Positions 27,452 through 37,996 of a stretch of DNA of 64,000 bases are shown one piece after another. The DNA comes from Francisella adeliensis (GTDB lineage: Bacteria > Pseudomonadota > Gammaproteobacteria > Francisellales > Francisellaceae). The notes beneath the pieces were generated by a model that worked only from the letters and a program-made list of their open reading frames with translations, was not told where the DNA came from and did not search any database. The position numbers and the translations under genes were made by a program. Location of the stretch: NCBI RefSeq assembly GCF_003290445.1, contig NZ_CP021781.1, forward strand, positions 1,178,001 through 1,242,000, given 5' to 3'. How positions within the stretch are numbered: the first letter of the stretch is position 1; the number at the start of each line of letters is the position of its first letter.

Positions 27452-29146
27452 ATGAAAAAAATCAATGCTACAACAAGGTTCAATACGGTTAGCGAGTCAA
27501 AGAATACTGCAGAATACGTGGTTTCAAGATTAGTTGATTTAGGCATAGAACATTCTTTTTCTGTACCAGGAGACTTTGCATTTTCATTCGATCGTGCACT
27601 TATTAGTAACTCTAAACTTACAAGTATCATCAATACAAATGAACTAAATGCAAGTTATGCTGCTGATGGCTATGCTAGAGTAAAAGGGGCTGCTATACTC
27701 TGTACTACTTATGCCGTTGGTGAGCTAAGTGCTTTAAATGGTGTGATGGGCTCAAAAGCTGAGAATGTGACAGTATTTCATCTTGTTGGCTCACCTAACG
27801 ATATGGCTGTTGCTAAGCGAAGAGCTGTCCATCATACTTTAGGTGATGGTGAGTTTGGTAACTTTTTCAACATTTCTGCATCGACAGCTTGTGTATCAGC
27901 AATTATTACACCAGATAATGCACGCAGAGAAATGAATAGAGTTATTACAGAAGCTTTTAAATATCGTAAGCCTGCCTATATAAGTTTGTCTCTAGATGAC
28001 GGCTCTAAACCTGTAACAGATATTACACCTGATAATATTGATTGTAGTTACCTAAAAAGCGATCCTAATCAACTAGATAAAGCTTTAGAACTTATTTTAC
28101 AAAAGTTAACTAATGCTAAAAAAGTTGTAGCTATTCCATCAGTTAAGTTAGATAGATTTGGTATAACAGAAAAAGCAATAAGACTTATTGAAAAACTTAA
28201 CATCCCTTTTGCTATTATGCCACATGATAAAAGTGTAATATCTGAGCATCATAGTAACTACGCAGGATTTTATGCTGGACTCCTATCAGATAAAGGTACT
28301 TCCGAGATAGTTGAAAGTGCAGATTTAGTGTTAAATATCGGTGATGCGTTATGGTCAGACTTTAATACCTCTGGATTTACAAACAATCTTGATATGACAA
28401 AGGTTTTAAATCTCGCACCTCTATTTGTAGAAAATGAGAGTAATTATTTCAAGAATATATACCTCGGTGAGCTATTAGATAAATTATTTGATAAAGTTAC
28501 AGCTATAAATTACATATCATCCTATTCTAAAACACTAGAAAAATCAAAATCAGCTGACGATAGCAAAATCTCCTTAGATGTATTTTATGACAAAATAACT
28601 TCATTTTTAGATGATAATAATATTCTTGTTGCAGAAACAGGCTCAACCTCACTTAATATATCTAAATACCCGCTACCATCAAAGGCTAAATACCATAACC
28701 AAACACTATGGGGCTCTATAGGTTGGGCAACCCCAGCCACATTGGGTATAGCTTTAGCAAATCCTAATGCTAAAACAGTACTTGTTACAGGTGAAGGTTC
28801 TCATCAACTTACACTAAATGACTTAGCTGTAATGGGTCGTTATGACATCAATCCAATAATTTTTTGTATAAATAACGATGGCTATATGGTTGAAAGAGCC
28901 TTAGAGTTAGATCCTAATCCTAGCTATGACGATTTAGCTCAAATAAACTATTCAGCCCTACCAACGGTCTTAGGATGCAAAGAATGGCTTAGTATTAAGG
29001 TCTCGACCATAACAGAACTTGAAGATGCTTTGTTAAAAGCTAAGACTCATCAAAAAGGTGTGTATATAGAGGTTATAACAGGTAAGTATGATTACGGTGA
29101 TAATCTTAATTTTTTCAATAGCCATCTTGAAAACATGTATAGTTAG
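27452..29146 (+). CDS. thiamine-diphosphate 2-keto acid decarboxylase (PDC/IPDC type)
   Basis: A 564-residue ThDP enzyme with the pyruvate/indolepyruvate decarboxylase layout. The catalytic Glu is in NTNELNASYAADGYAR, the paired histidines in RAVHHTLGDGEF, and the ThDP-Mg motif begins GEGSHQLTLNDLAVMGRY and ends INNDGYMVE. The His pair separates it from acetolactate synthases. The substrate may be pyruvate, phenyl- or indolepyruvate or a branched keto acid; context does not decide. It has its own promoter. Confidence 0.88.
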   Translation: MKKINATTRFNTVSESKNTAEYVVSRLVDLGIEHSFSVPGDFAFSFDRALISNSKLTSIINTNELNASYAADGYARVKGAAILCTTYAVGELSALNGVMGSKAENVTVFHLVGSPNDMAVAKRRAVHHTLGDGEFGNFFNISASTACVSAIITPDNARREMNRVITEAFKYRKPAYISLSLDDGSKPVTDITPDNIDCSYLKSDPNQLDKALELILQKLTNAKKVVAIPSVKLDRFGITEKAIRLIEKLNIPFAIMPHDKSVISEHHSNYAGFYAGLLSDKGTSEIVESADLVLNIGDALWSDFNTSGFTNNLDMTKVLNLAPLFVENESNYFKNIYLGELLDKLFDKVTAINYISSYSKTLEKSKSADDSKISLDVFYDKITSFLDDNNILVAETGSTSLNISKYPLPSKAKYHNQTLWGSIGWATPATLGIALANPNAKTVLVTGEGSHQLTLNDLAVMGRYDINPIIFCINNDGYMVERALELDPNPSYDDLAQINYSALPTVLGCKEWLSIKVSTITELEDALLKAKTHQKGVYIEVITGKYDYGDNLNFFNSHLENMYS

Positions 29147-29173
29147 ATATATAAGAATGAAGAAGGAAAAACT

Positions 29174-29494
29174 ATGATTTTAACTACAGCTGATACTATA
29201 AGCAATCGCGAAGTACTGGAAACTAAAGGGATGGTTACTGGGATCATCGTACGTACCCCTACTATCACACAAGGCATATTGGGCGGCTTAAAAAGCATAA
29301 TTGGTGGTAGAAACAGCTCTTATACAGACGTCTGTAAAGATGCTAGACTTCATGCCGAACAAGAGATGATAAGTCAAGCAAAAGAGTTAGGTGCAAATGC
29401 TATAGTATCAGTTCGTTATGATTCTAGCAGTTTAGGTGGCAGCACCAGTGGTACTGAAGTTTTTTGCTATGGCACTGCCATTATTCTTCGCTAA
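29174..29494 (+). CDS. YbjQ-family protein
   Basis: A 106-residue protein of the YbjQ (DUF74, heavy-metal-binding-like) family. Recognised by the N-terminal beta strand [11 protein letters not shown], then [33 protein letters not shown] and a C-terminal YGTAIIL strand. The family forms pentamers; the function is unknown. It lies 27 bases after the decarboxylase. Confidence 0.9.
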   Translation: MILTTADTISNREVLETKGMVTGIIVRTPTITQGILGGLKSIIGGRNSSYTDVCKDARLHAEQEMISQAKELGANAIVSVRYDSSSLGGSTSGTEVFCYGTAIILR

Positions 29495-29547
29495 ATAAAA
29501 TATAAATTAACAACATATTTATCAATATATTTTGTTCTTCATTTTTC

Positions 29548-29576
29548 TTGTTTTCAATAGATAAATATCTTATGAT
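29548..29576 (+). promoter_or_regulatory. sigma-70 promoter for the peptide transporter
   Basis: TTGTTT (29548-29553), a 17-base spacer and TATGAT (29571-29576). A strong ribosome-binding site AAGGAG (29610-29615) precedes the ATG at 29624 by 8 bases. Confidence 0.6.
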
Positions 29577-29623
29577 GAATCTATAGCTTTATCGCTATAT
29601 ATTCAATTAAAGGAGATTCAATA

Positions 29624-31159
29624 ATGATTATTAATGATATTAATAGCTCACCGAGTGCAGGTAGTAGGACGCCATTCTGGGTCTTATGGACCCTTGAGCT
29701 ATGGGAAAGATTTGGTTACTATGGGCTTCAAGCCATTTTAGCAATTTATTTTGCTAAAAAACTTGGCTTTAGTGATGCAGATGCAATGCTTATATTTGGT
29801 TCATTCTCAGCATTACTATATGGTGGCCCACTTATCGGTGGATGGATTGGTGATAGCTATCTAGGTGCTAAAAGAACTATATTTATAGGTGCAGGATTTT
29901 TATTTTTATCCTACCTAACACTTAGCTTTGGTGAGACCATAGCAACAGCTATTGGAAGCACCGAAAAAACTGTAGTTATGTATTCTTTAGCTGGTATAGC
30001 TATTGGCGGAGGTTTATTTAAGCCAAATCCCACATCTCTAATTTCAAAGATGTTTGAAAAAGGTGATCCAGCTCAAGATGGTGCTATGACACTATATTAT
30101 ATGGCTGTAAATATTGGTTCTTTTGTATCAATGATTATTACACCGATTGTAGCTGCCAAATATGGATATTTACACGCTTTTTTATGTTCTGCAATAGGTA
30201 TGGCTTTAGGTCTAATCAGTTATACTGTTTTTTACCCTAAAATTTCTAAACTTTCTACAGAAGCCGGCTCACAAAAAATGTCTTGGCTGAAAGTTTTTTC
30301 AGTAATAATTGGTTCATTAGTAGCTATTGTTATTGCTGGAAATATTTTAGAAAATACAACTCTATGTACAGCTATCGTTGTTGTGATAGCTCTGCTTGCC
30401 GTACTATATTTTTTCATTCAAATGCTTAAGCAATCTGAAAATGAAAGAAAAAGAATGATAGTAGCATTAATACTTATCGTTCAAGGAATTATATTCTTTG
30501 TTTTATATCAGCAAATGCCAACCTCTTTAAACTTTTTTGCTGTTAATAATGTTGATCCTTACTTTTTAGGTATGCATGTTCACGGCGAACAATGGCAGGT
30601 TTTAAACCCTCTAGTGATATTATTGGTTTCTCCTATATTATCTGTACTTTATAAGAAAGTACCTGGAACACATGTAACTAAATTCTGCTTTGGGATGACA
30701 CTTTGCGCATTTGCTTTCTTAGTTTTATATTTCCCACAATTTACAGCTACAGATGGTATCGTTTCAGGCTGGTGGTTAGTTATTAGTTACTTCTTCCAGT
30801 CTACAGGTGAGCTTCTTATTTCTGCTTTGGGATTATCTATGGTAGCTGAACTATTTCCTCGTAAAATGAGTGGTTTTGCTCTAGGAATGTGGGCTTTGAC
30901 AACAATGGTTGCAGGCCCTATTGGTGGCTGGGTTGGAGCTCTTACAGCTCCTGCTGAAGGTGCTGTTTTCACTAAAGTTGAAAGTGTTGCAGTTTACGGT
31001 CATGTCTTCTTGATGTTAGGAATATTTGTAGCTGTAATTGCTATAATCATGTGGGTAGCTCGTGGTTGGTTAAATGCTATTATAGAAAGCACTCAAGCTC
31101 ATGTTAAGGCTGAAAATCTTCATAGCATGCATGAAGAACCAGCTAGCTTATACGAATAA
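29624..31159 (+). CDS. POT/PTR-family proton-peptide symporter
   Basis: Inner-membrane di/tripeptide importer of 511 residues with about 14 helices. The signature ELWERFGYYGLQAIL carries the proton-coupling ExxER motif. YYMAVNIGSFVSMIITPIVA matches the second PTR motif, and the late-helix STGELLISALGLSMVAELFP is typical of bacterial Dtp proteins. Good promoter and ribosome-binding site upstream; a two-stem hairpin lies 44 bases after the stop. Confidence 0.94.
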   Translation: MIINDINSSPSAGSRTPFWVLWTLELWERFGYYGLQAILAIYFAKKLGFSDADAMLIFGSFSALLYGGPLIGGWIGDSYLGAKRTIFIGAGFLFLSYLTLSFGETIATAIGSTEKTVVMYSLAGIAIGGGLFKPNPTSLISKMFEKGDPAQDGAMTLYYMAVNIGSFVSMIITPIVAAKYGYLHAFLCSAIGMALGLISYTVFYPKISKLSTEAGSQKMSWLKVFSVIIGSLVAIVIAGNILENTTLCTAIVVVIALLAVLYFFIQMLKQSENERKRMIVALILIVQGIIFFVLYQQMPTSLNFFAVNNVDPYFLGMHVHGEQWQVLNPLVILLVSPILSVLYKKVPGTHVTKFCFGMTLCAFAFLVLYFPQFTATDGIVSGWWLVISYFFQSTGELLISALGLSMVAELFPRKMSGFALGMWALTTMVAGPIGGWVGALTAPAEGAVFTKVESVAVYGHVFLMLGIFVAVIAIIMWVARGWLNAIIESTQAHVKAENLHSMHEEPASLYE

Positions 31160-31202
31160 GAATCATAAAAAAAACATATACTTACTACATATTCTGTTTA
31201 TT

Positions 31203-31251
31203 AACCTCTATTAGAAATTGTTTTATTCCATAAAACTCGCCTGTAGAGGTT
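31203..31251 (+). terminator. two-stem hairpin downstream of the peptide transporter
   Basis: Outer stem AACCTCTA (31203-31210) with TAGAGGTT (31244-31251). Nested inside is GTTTTAT (31220-31226) with ATAAAAC (31230-31236). The outer arm runs into TTTTAAC, a short T-tract, so it may end the transporter message. Confidence 0.4.
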
Positions 31252-31339
31252 TTAACTTTCTCACTAACCTTATATTCTCTCTCAGATTATGGCAAATAGG
31301 TAGTCTAGTAACAGCAAAATCTACTAAGGCTTGAGACAT
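31223..31339 (-). CDS. possible 38-residue small protein
   Basis: ATG at 31339 preceded by AAGGAG, but only 3 bases away, closer than ideal. Encodes MSQALVDFAVTRLPICHNLR and ends KPLQASFME. I do not recognise it. It lies in the 344-base spacer between the peptide transporter and the helicase; the rest of that spacer shows nothing coding. It could be a gene remnant. Confidence 0.25.
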   Translation of the reverse strand: MSQALVDFAVTRLPICHNLRENIRLVRKLKPLQASFME

Positions 31340-31503
31340 AAACTCCTTAGAGATGAATATAGTGATTTGTGTTAGAACTGATGTAAGAAATGTTTTGAGA
31401 TTTAGCTACTAAAGAATAGTTAGCTTATTTTAACCTAAAACAGATTTAAAACTGTTATTTTATATTACTCATAACGCCAAACTAAAATTTATTAGGTAGG
31501 ACT

Positions 31504-32823
31504 CTAAACTGTCGGCTTTTTAACTCTTGTAGATTTATTATCATTTATTTTTTTCTTAATTTTCTTAGAAAAATCTTTATTATGAACTGATGGTTTTCTA
31601 CCTTTATTTGCTCGTTTTGCAGCAATTATTTTAACCTCATCTATTTTCTTAACTTTTGTCTTTTTTGACATACTTGTTACAGGCACACTATGAGTAGCCT
31701 CAAAACCTTCAAGCTCTTCTCTTGGTAAAAGATGACCGATTAAATGCTCAATATTTGAAAGTGATTCGACTTCATCGGCACTAACCAAAGATATAGCCAA
31801 ACCATCTTCACCAGCTCGACCTGTACGCCCTATTCTATGCACATAGTCCTCTGCAACATTAGGCAGATCTAAATTTATCACACAAGGAAGCTGAGCTATA
31901 TCTATGCCTCTAGCAGCTATATCTGTTGCAACAAGTACTGTTATTTCTTTAGATTTGAAATCAGCTAACGCTTTAGTTCTAGCCCCTTGGCTTTTGTTAC
32001 CATGAATAGCACTACTAGAAATATCTGCTTTATTTAATTTTTCAGCAATTTTGTTAGCACCATGTTTAGTACGAGAAAACACCAAAACTTGATGTAAATT
32101 TTGCTCTTGTATTAAACTAATTAAAGCATTTGTTTTTTTTGCCTTATCTACAGTATATATTTTTTGTGTAATTTTCTTTACTGTAGTATTTACAACATCT
32201 GCTGATACTGATTTTGGGTGAAATAAAAACTCACTAGCTAACTTTTTAATTTCTGGAGAAAAAGTTGCTGAAAACATTAATGTTTGAATTTTTTTAGGTA
32301 GTAGCTTATGGATTCTTTTCAAATCATGGATAAACCCCATATCAAGCATTCTATCAGCTTCATCTAACACTAAAGTAGTCAGCTTATCAAATCTTACAGC
32401 ATTTTGACCATATAAATCTAAAAGTCGACCTGGTGTTGCTATCAAAACTTCAACACCTTTTCTTAGTTTCATCATTTGAGGATTTATACTCACTCCACCA
32501 AATACAACTGCTGAACGAATATGAGTATTTGCAGCATATAAGCTAACTTGATCTTGAATCTGAGCTGCTAATTCACGCGTCGGTGTAAGCACAAGTACTT
32601 TTATAGTATTTGTAGTCGCTTTTGGTTGATCTAGTAATTTTTGTATTATTGGTAGTGTAAAACCTGCAGTCTTACCCGTACCTGTTTGAGCTGATGCCAT
32701 TAAATCGTTGTTTTTTAACACTAATGGAATCGCTTTTGCTTGAATCGGTGTTGGTTTTGTATAACCTTTGTTCTCTAATGCTTCACAGATTGAAGAGGAT
32801 AGACCTAAGTCAGAAAATTTCAT
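31504..32823 (-). CDS. rhlE: DEAD-box RNA helicase, RhlE-like
   Basis: ATP-dependent RNA helicase, 439 residues. All core motifs are intact: Q motif [24 protein letters not shown] (I), PTRELAAQ (Ia), TPGRLLD (Ib), [12 protein letters not shown] (II), SAT (III), [11 protein letters not shown] (V), HRIGRTGR (VI). The tail of about 70 residues is Lys/Arg-rich and probably binds RNA. RhlE is the nearest named subfamily; SrmB or DeaD are less likely because of the short tail. Monocistronic. Confidence 0.9.
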   Translation of the reverse strand: MKFSDLGLSSSICEALENKGYTKPTPIQAKAIPLVLKNNDLMASAQTGTGKTAGFTLPIIQKLLDQPKATTNTIKVLVLTPTRELAAQIQDQVSLYAANTHIRSAVVFGGVSINPQMMKLRKGVEVLIATPGRLLDLYGQNAVRFDKLTTLVLDEADRMLDMGFIHDLKRIHKLLPKKIQTLMFSATFSPEIKKLASEFLFHPKSVSADVVNTTVKKITQKIYTVDKAKKTNALISLIQEQNLHQVLVFSRTKHGANKIAEKLNKADISSSAIHGNKSQGARTKALADFKSKEITVLVATDIAARGIDIAQLPCVINLDLPNVAEDYVHRIGRTGRAGEDGLAISLVSADEVESLSNIEHLIGHLLPREELEGFEATHSVPVTSMSKKTKVKKIDEVKIIAAKRANKGRKPSVHNKDFSKKIKKKINDNKSTRVKKPTV

Positions 32824-32962
32824 TTTTTATTTTAACCTATATTGTTTTTAACATTGCTATATTAACACTAATAAGTATTTTTTACTCTATAAACATTATC
32901 TATTAGTATAATTAGTTTGAGATATTTATTTAGATAAAAAGATTGGAAAACTGGAGAGATAT

Positions 32963-34435
32963 TTATTTATTTAAGCCTAACTTATAAGATTTATACTCTT
33001 CTTGGACACTATCTGCAGGCTTACCTGTAACCAAGCTAAAAACAATAATAGATATACAACTTAAAGTAAATGCTGGAACCATTGAATAAACCTTAAACCA
33101 TCCACCAAAGTCCTCAAAGAATGGCCATATTACAACTATTACAGAACCCACTATTATTCCAACAATAGCTCCATATTTGTTCATTCTTGACCAGAAAAGT
33201 GAAAATATAATAACTGCACCAAATGAACTACCTAATCCTGCCCAAGCATAACTAACTAGATTTAAAATACTACTATCTGGGTTGTAAGATATTATTATTG
33301 CTACAATAGTTACAATAAATACTATAAGCCTACTTACATTTAGCTGCTCACGATGCGATGCATTTTTTCTAATAAACTTAGCATATACATCTACAGAAAA
33401 TGCACTTGATAATGACAATAGTTGTGCTGATGATGTACTCATAACAGCAGATAATACAGCCGCTAGTAAAACACCTTCTATCCATGGGTTAAAAAATACT
33501 GCTGATAATTTCAAGAATATAGCTTCTGGATTTGATATACCATCTGTATAATAAGCAGCTCCTAAAATACCTACACAAGCTGCACCTATAAGAGCTAATA
33601 TCATCCAGATCATGCAAATCCACATTGCTTTAGGAGTTTTATTTGGATCTTTTATAGCCATAAATCTTACTATAATGTGAGGTTGACCAAAATAGCCTAA
33701 TCCCCAAGCTAATAATGAGACGATAGTTATGAGAGGGATTCCGGAAGTTATATCATAAAAACCTTCTATTTTTATATTTGATATAGCTCCTACAACATCA
33801 ACATTACCAAACTCAAAGTACACACATAATGGCACCATAATTAAAGCCAAAAGCATTAAAGTACCTTGAAAGAAATCTATCCATGCAATAGCTAAAAAAC
33901 CACCTACACATGTATAAGTGAATATTATAATTGCTGTAAAGATAAGAGCTTCATGGTATGAAATATGGAACATAGAGCTAAATAAAACACCTCCTGAGAC
34001 AAAACCCGCACCAATATATATTGTAAAAAATACAACAGTAACAAGAGCTGTCAGTGATCTAAGGATATTAGTTTTATCATGAAATCTGTTTTCAAAGTAC
34101 TCAGGAATAGTAATAGAGTCTTTAGCTATTTCTGTATAGACTCTAAGTCTTTTAGCTACTACTCCCCAATTTACAAAGGCTCCTATAGTTAAGCCTAGTG
34201 GCAACCATACTTGATTTAATCCTGAAACCATAAAAGCTCCTGGTAATGCAAGAAGTAGCCAAGACCCCATGTCAGAAGCACCTGCTCCTAATGCAGCTAT
34301 TGGAGCACTAAGAGATCTCCCGCCAAGCATATAGTCAGAAACTTTTTTTGTTTGAAAGTAAGAATATATTCCTATAGCAAAAATAATTGCTATATAAATA
34401 ATAAATGTAAGCCAGAGAATATTAGTTTCACTCAT
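32963..34435 (-). CDS. putP: sodium/proline symporter
   Basis: Na+-coupled solute symporter of the SSS family, 490 residues, about 13 helices. PutP marks: SDYMLGGRSLSAPIAALGAGASDMGSW-type segment near residue 33 and SSAFSVDVYAKFIRK in the later cytoplasmic loop; AVMSTSSAQLLSLSSA forms the Na+ site. PutA in the same window makes proline the likely substrate, feeding glutamate. It is transcribed alone, divergent from hemH. Confidence 0.9.
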   Translation of the reverse strand: MSETNILWLTFIIYIAIIFAIGIYSYFQTKKVSDYMLGGRSLSAPIAALGAGASDMGSWLLLALPGAFMVSGLNQVWLPLGLTIGAFVNWGVVAKRLRVYTEIAKDSITIPEYFENRFHDKTNILRSLTALVTVVFFTIYIGAGFVSGGVLFSSMFHISYHEALIFTAIIIFTYTCVGGFLAIAWIDFFQGTLMLLALIMVPLCVYFEFGNVDVVGAISNIKIEGFYDITSGIPLITIVSLLAWGLGYFGQPHIIVRFMAIKDPNKTPKAMWICMIWMILALIGAACVGILGAAYYTDGISNPEAIFLKLSAVFFNPWIEGVLLAAVLSAVMSTSSAQLLSLSSAFSVDVYAKFIRKNASHREQLNVSRLIVFIVTIVAIIISYNPDSSILNLVSYAWAGLGSSFGAVIIFSLFWSRMNKYGAIVGIIVGSVIVVIWPFFEDFGGWFKVYSMVPAFTLSCISIIVFSLVTGKPADSVQEEYKSYKLGLNK

Positions 34436-34626
34436 GTAATAATAATGATTTAGTTAAACACCAAGGTATAAGCTAACACTTCTAAAAAGATTTTTAAAGC
34501 ATATAAACGCTTTTTAATTTGATTTTAACTCAAAATAAACATGTCTATTTCATAAAGAAAATTTAACAATTTACTAGAAAAATATTTGCTACAATTATCA
34601 TATTGAATAAACTTCACGATAATACT

Positions 34627-35616
34627 ATGAAAGAATATGGTAAAAAATTTAGAAAAAAGGCTATTCTATTAGTAAACCTAGGAACGCCAGAATCATGTGA
34701 TGCTAGGTCCATAAAAAAATATCTTAAAGAATTCCTATCTGATCCGCGTGTAATAGAGGCAAATCTTATTCTTTGGAAAATAGTTTTAAATCTTATTATA
34801 TTGCCAATTCGTTCAAAGAAAAATGTCCATACCTATGGTGCCGTTTGGAATAAAGAATATGATAAATCACCTCTTCTACTTTATACAGAAAATCTAGCTA
34901 AAAGTTTAGATAACGAATTAGATGATTATATAGTTGATTGTGCAATGAGATATGGACAACCAAGCATAGAGAGCAAAATTAAAAGCTTACAAGAGCAAGG
35001 TGCTACCGAGATAGCAATATTTCCACTATACCCTCAGTACTCAGCTACTACAACAGCAACTGTTTATGATGAAGTTTATCGTGTTCTTTCTAAAATAAGA
35101 TGGCAACCTACTATCAAAAGTATAAACCCTTATTACGATAACAAGTATCATATCGAAACAATATCTAACCAGATTAAAGGATACATATCTCAATTAGACT
35201 TTACACCGGATACTGTTTTATTTTCATTCCATGGTTTACCAAAAGAATACTTTGCTAAAGGCGACCCATACTATTGTCACTGTCATAAAACATATAGATT
35301 AGTAAAAGAGACTCTTGAGAATGAGTATAAGAACACTAAATTTGAACTATCTTTTCAATCTCGTTTTGGGCCTAAGAAATGGCTTGAGCCTTATACATCG
35401 GTAAAGTTAGAAGAGTTTGCTAAAGAAAATCAAAAAGTAGTAGTCATAGCTCCAGGGTTTAGTGTCGATTGCCTAGAAACTTTAGAAGAACTAGCACTTG
35501 CAGAAAAGCAAGATTTCTTAGCTAAAGGCGGTAAAAAATTTAGTCTTATACCTTGCCTTAATGACTCTCAAGAACATATTCAAATGCTAAAAAACATCTT
35601 ACAACAAGAATTATGA
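34627..35616 (+). CDS. hemH: ferrochelatase
   Basis: Inserts Fe2+ into protoporphyrin IX, the last step of haem synthesis. 329 residues from the ATG at 34627; a TTG at 34603 is in frame but unsupported. Conserved: LLVNLGTPES, YPQYSATTTA, the catalytic-His segment FSFHGLPKEY, and SFQSRFGPKKWLEPYT. It contains a YCHCHKT segment of the type found in many bacterial ferrochelatases. It overlaps phrB by 4 bases. Confidence 0.95.
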   Translation: MKEYGKKFRKKAILLVNLGTPESCDARSIKKYLKEFLSDPRVIEANLILWKIVLNLIILPIRSKKNVHTYGAVWNKEYDKSPLLLYTENLAKSLDNELDDYIVDCAMRYGQPSIESKIKSLQEQGATEIAIFPLYPQYSATTTATVYDEVYRVLSKIRWQPTIKSINPYYDNKYHIETISNQIKGYISQLDFTPDTVLFSFHGLPKEYFAKGDPYYCHCHKTYRLVKETLENEYKNTKFELSFQSRFGPKKWLEPYTSVKLEEFAKENQKVVVIAPGFSVDCLETLEELALAEKQDFLAKGGKKFSLIPCLNDSQEHIQMLKNILQQEL

Positions 35617-37004
35617 AAAAAATCGCACTACATTGGTTTAGACAAGACCTTAGATTAATTGACAACCCTAGCCTTACTTATGCTAGTGAAGCTGATGAAA
35701 CTATAGCTATATATATTCATGATGATAAAGTAGAAATTGGTGGTGCTAGCAAACTTTGGTTACATCATTCACTAATATCTTTAGATAAATCACTCGATAA
35801 TAATCTAAATATGTATAGTGGTAAGCCTATCGAGATTATAAAAAACCTCATAAAAGACTACAATATTACCGATGTTTATTGGAACAGGTGCTACGATAAA
35901 CATAGCATTGCTCGTGACACTGAAATCAAAAAGTTTCTCGAAGAAAGTGATATCAATGTAAAAAGCTTTAACGGTAGTCTTTTAATGGAGCCTTGGCAAT
36001 GTACTAAGGATGATGGTACACACTATAAAATTTATACCCCTTTCTATAAAGCTTTAATGAGAACTAGAGCGCATAAGCCCACATTACCTAAACCAACATT
36101 TCAAAGGCTTACCAAAACATCAGATGATATAAATATTGCAGATTTAAAACTCCTTGAGCCAATTCTAGATTGGCAGGATATAATCAAGCAATGGCAAGTT
36201 GGTGAAGATGCAGCTATCTCAAAATTAGAATCATTTTTAGATGATAAAGTAAGTGTATATAAAAAATCTCGTGATTTCATGTCAGATAATGCGACAAGTA
36301 CCCTTTCACCTCATTTACATTTCGGTGAAATTTCTCCTAACCAAATTTTTAATGCTGTTTATAGTCTTGAACATATTGGAGATAATGAAGAACATTTTAT
36401 CAAAGAAGTTGTTTGGCGAGACTTTAGTTACTACCAAATATTTTACTATCCTGAATTAGCTGATGAAAATATCAATAAAAAATTTGATAGCTTTGCTTGG
36501 GAGAATGATGACTCTAAGCTTAAAGCGTGGCAACAGGGTCAAACAGGTATACCTATAGTTGATGCTGGAATGCGTGAACTTTGGCAAACAGGCTATATGC
36601 ACAATCGTGTAAGAATGATAGTTGCTAGCTTTTTAATTAAAAACTGTCTTATACACTGGAAGAAAGGTGAACAATGGTTCTTCGACACTCTCTTTGATGC
36701 TGACTTTGCTAGTAATAATGCAAACTGGCAATGGGTCGCAGGCTGTGGACTTGATGCTGCCCCTTACTTTAGAATATTTAATCCAGTACTACAGTCTGAA
36801 AAGTTTAATGCTTTTGAATATATTCGTAAATATGTCCCAGAGCTAAAACTTTTACCAAATAAACTAATTACAAAACCTTGGGAGGCAAGCGAGTTAATGT
36901 TAAAAGAAGCTGGTATTATTTTAGGTGATAACTATCCTCACCCTATAGCTGACTTGAAGGCTAGTCGTGAGAAAGCATTAGTTTTACATAAAAGACTCAG
37001 TTAA
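35613..37004 (+). CDS. phrB: deoxyribodipyrimidine photolyase
   Basis: Light-driven repair of cyclobutane pyrimidine dimers. 463 residues. The N-terminal antenna domain starts HWFRQDLRLIDNPSL. The FAD domain has STLSPHLHFGEISPNQIF, WRDFSYYQIFY and the signature ASNNANWQWVAGCGLDAAPY. It is coupled to hemH by an ATGA overlap and meets galM tail to tail with 4 bases shared. Confidence 0.95.
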   Translation: MKKIALHWFRQDLRLIDNPSLTYASEADETIAIYIHDDKVEIGGASKLWLHHSLISLDKSLDNNLNMYSGKPIEIIKNLIKDYNITDVYWNRCYDKHSIARDTEIKKFLEESDINVKSFNGSLLMEPWQCTKDDGTHYKIYTPFYKALMRTRAHKPTLPKPTFQRLTKTSDDINIADLKLLEPILDWQDIIKQWQVGEDAAISKLESFLDDKVSVYKKSRDFMSDNATSTLSPHLHFGEISPNQIFNAVYSLEHIGDNEEHFIKEVVWRDFSYYQIFYYPELADENINKKFDSFAWENDDSKLKAWQQGQTGIPIVDAGMRELWQTGYMHNRVRMIVASFLIKNCLIHWKKGEQWFFDTLFDADFASNNANWQWVAGCGLDAAPYFRIFNPVLQSEKFNAFEYIRKYVPELKLLPNKLITKPWEASELMLKEAGIILGDNYPHPIADLKASREKALVLHKRLS

Positions 37005-37996
37005 AACTCCAACTTTATAAAATGACTATACTTTTCACCTTTATTTAGTCTCATTGGATGATTAGTATAGTCACCATCAAAAGCACCTACAAACTGTGGT
37101 TCAAAACAGATAGCATCATATTGCTTAAGTACTTTACCGTTAGATAGTGTATGTCCTCGACTAAAATTACAAGTATATATCTGCATCGCAGGATACGAGC
37201 TAGAAACTTTCAACCTCCTTCCACTACTTTGATCTTCAAGCACAACTTCGCCATCAACTATATAACAATGATCAATACCTCCTCGACTAAAATAATTAGA
37301 ATCTTGATACTTTAACTTACCTCCTATTCTAGATTTAACATTAAAATCCATTTCACTAGGAAGACCGATTATTTCTTTAGGTATCATCATTTCATCAATG
37401 TTAACAAACTCAGTAGCTTCAACTCTCAAGTCATGATTTTCTATTGTAGTTTTATAATTACCTGAAAGGTTATAGTGGCTGTGGTTTGTTATATTTAGTA
37501 CAGTATCTTCATCTGATATTGCATCAAAACTAATTATCAAAGATTTCTCAAGTAACTCATAAGTTACTGCTAGAGATATATTACCAGGGAAACTATCCTT
37601 CTTAGATAATTGTACAGTCTCAAACCTGACTTTATTATCTGCTAGAAATCTATAGTTAAAATGTTGCAAATTCAAGCCATTACTCCCACCGTGAAGAGTA
37701 TGTTTGTCTTGAAAATTTTTATCTAAATTAGATATTTTTTTATCAAGGTGAATTTGAGCATCTTTAATTCTACCAGCAACTCTACCAACTGTTGCACCAA
37801 AATATGATGGATTTGTTGCATACTCTTGAATATCTTGATACTGCAAAACTATATCTTCTAACTGGCCTTTTTTACCCTTAGTTTTTAATGAATAAACTAA
37901 AGCTCCTAAATCCAAAAGTATTAATTCTACATTCTCATTTTTAAGCGTTATAAGATTACATGTCTTATCTGCTATCTTAACTTGTTTTTCTTCCAT
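37001..37996 (-). CDS. galM: aldose 1-epimerase
   Basis: Mutarotase of 331 residues. Family landmarks: ATVGRVAGRIKDAQI, LHGGSNGLNLQHF, the catalytic His in NHSHYNLSG, and the catalytic Glu near CFEPQFVGAFDGD. Its start overlaps the end of coaBC by 25 bases, so the two are translated from one message despite unrelated roles. Confidence 0.91.
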   Translation of the reverse strand: MEEKQVKIADKTCNLITLKNENVELILLDLGALVYSLKTKGKKGQLEDIVLQYQDIQEYATNPSYFGATVGRVAGRIKDAQIHLDKKISNLDKNFQDKHTLHGGSNGLNLQHFNYRFLADNKVRFETVQLSKKDSFPGNISLAVTYELLEKSLIISFDAISDEDTVLNITNHSHYNLSGNYKTTIENHDLRVEATEFVNIDEMMIPKEIIGLPSEMDFNVKSRIGGKLKYQDSNYFSRGGIDHCYIVDGEVVLEDQSSGRRLKVSSSYPAMQIYTCNFSRGHTLSNGKVLKQYDAICFEPQFVGAFDGDYTNHPMRLNKGEKYSHFIKLEF

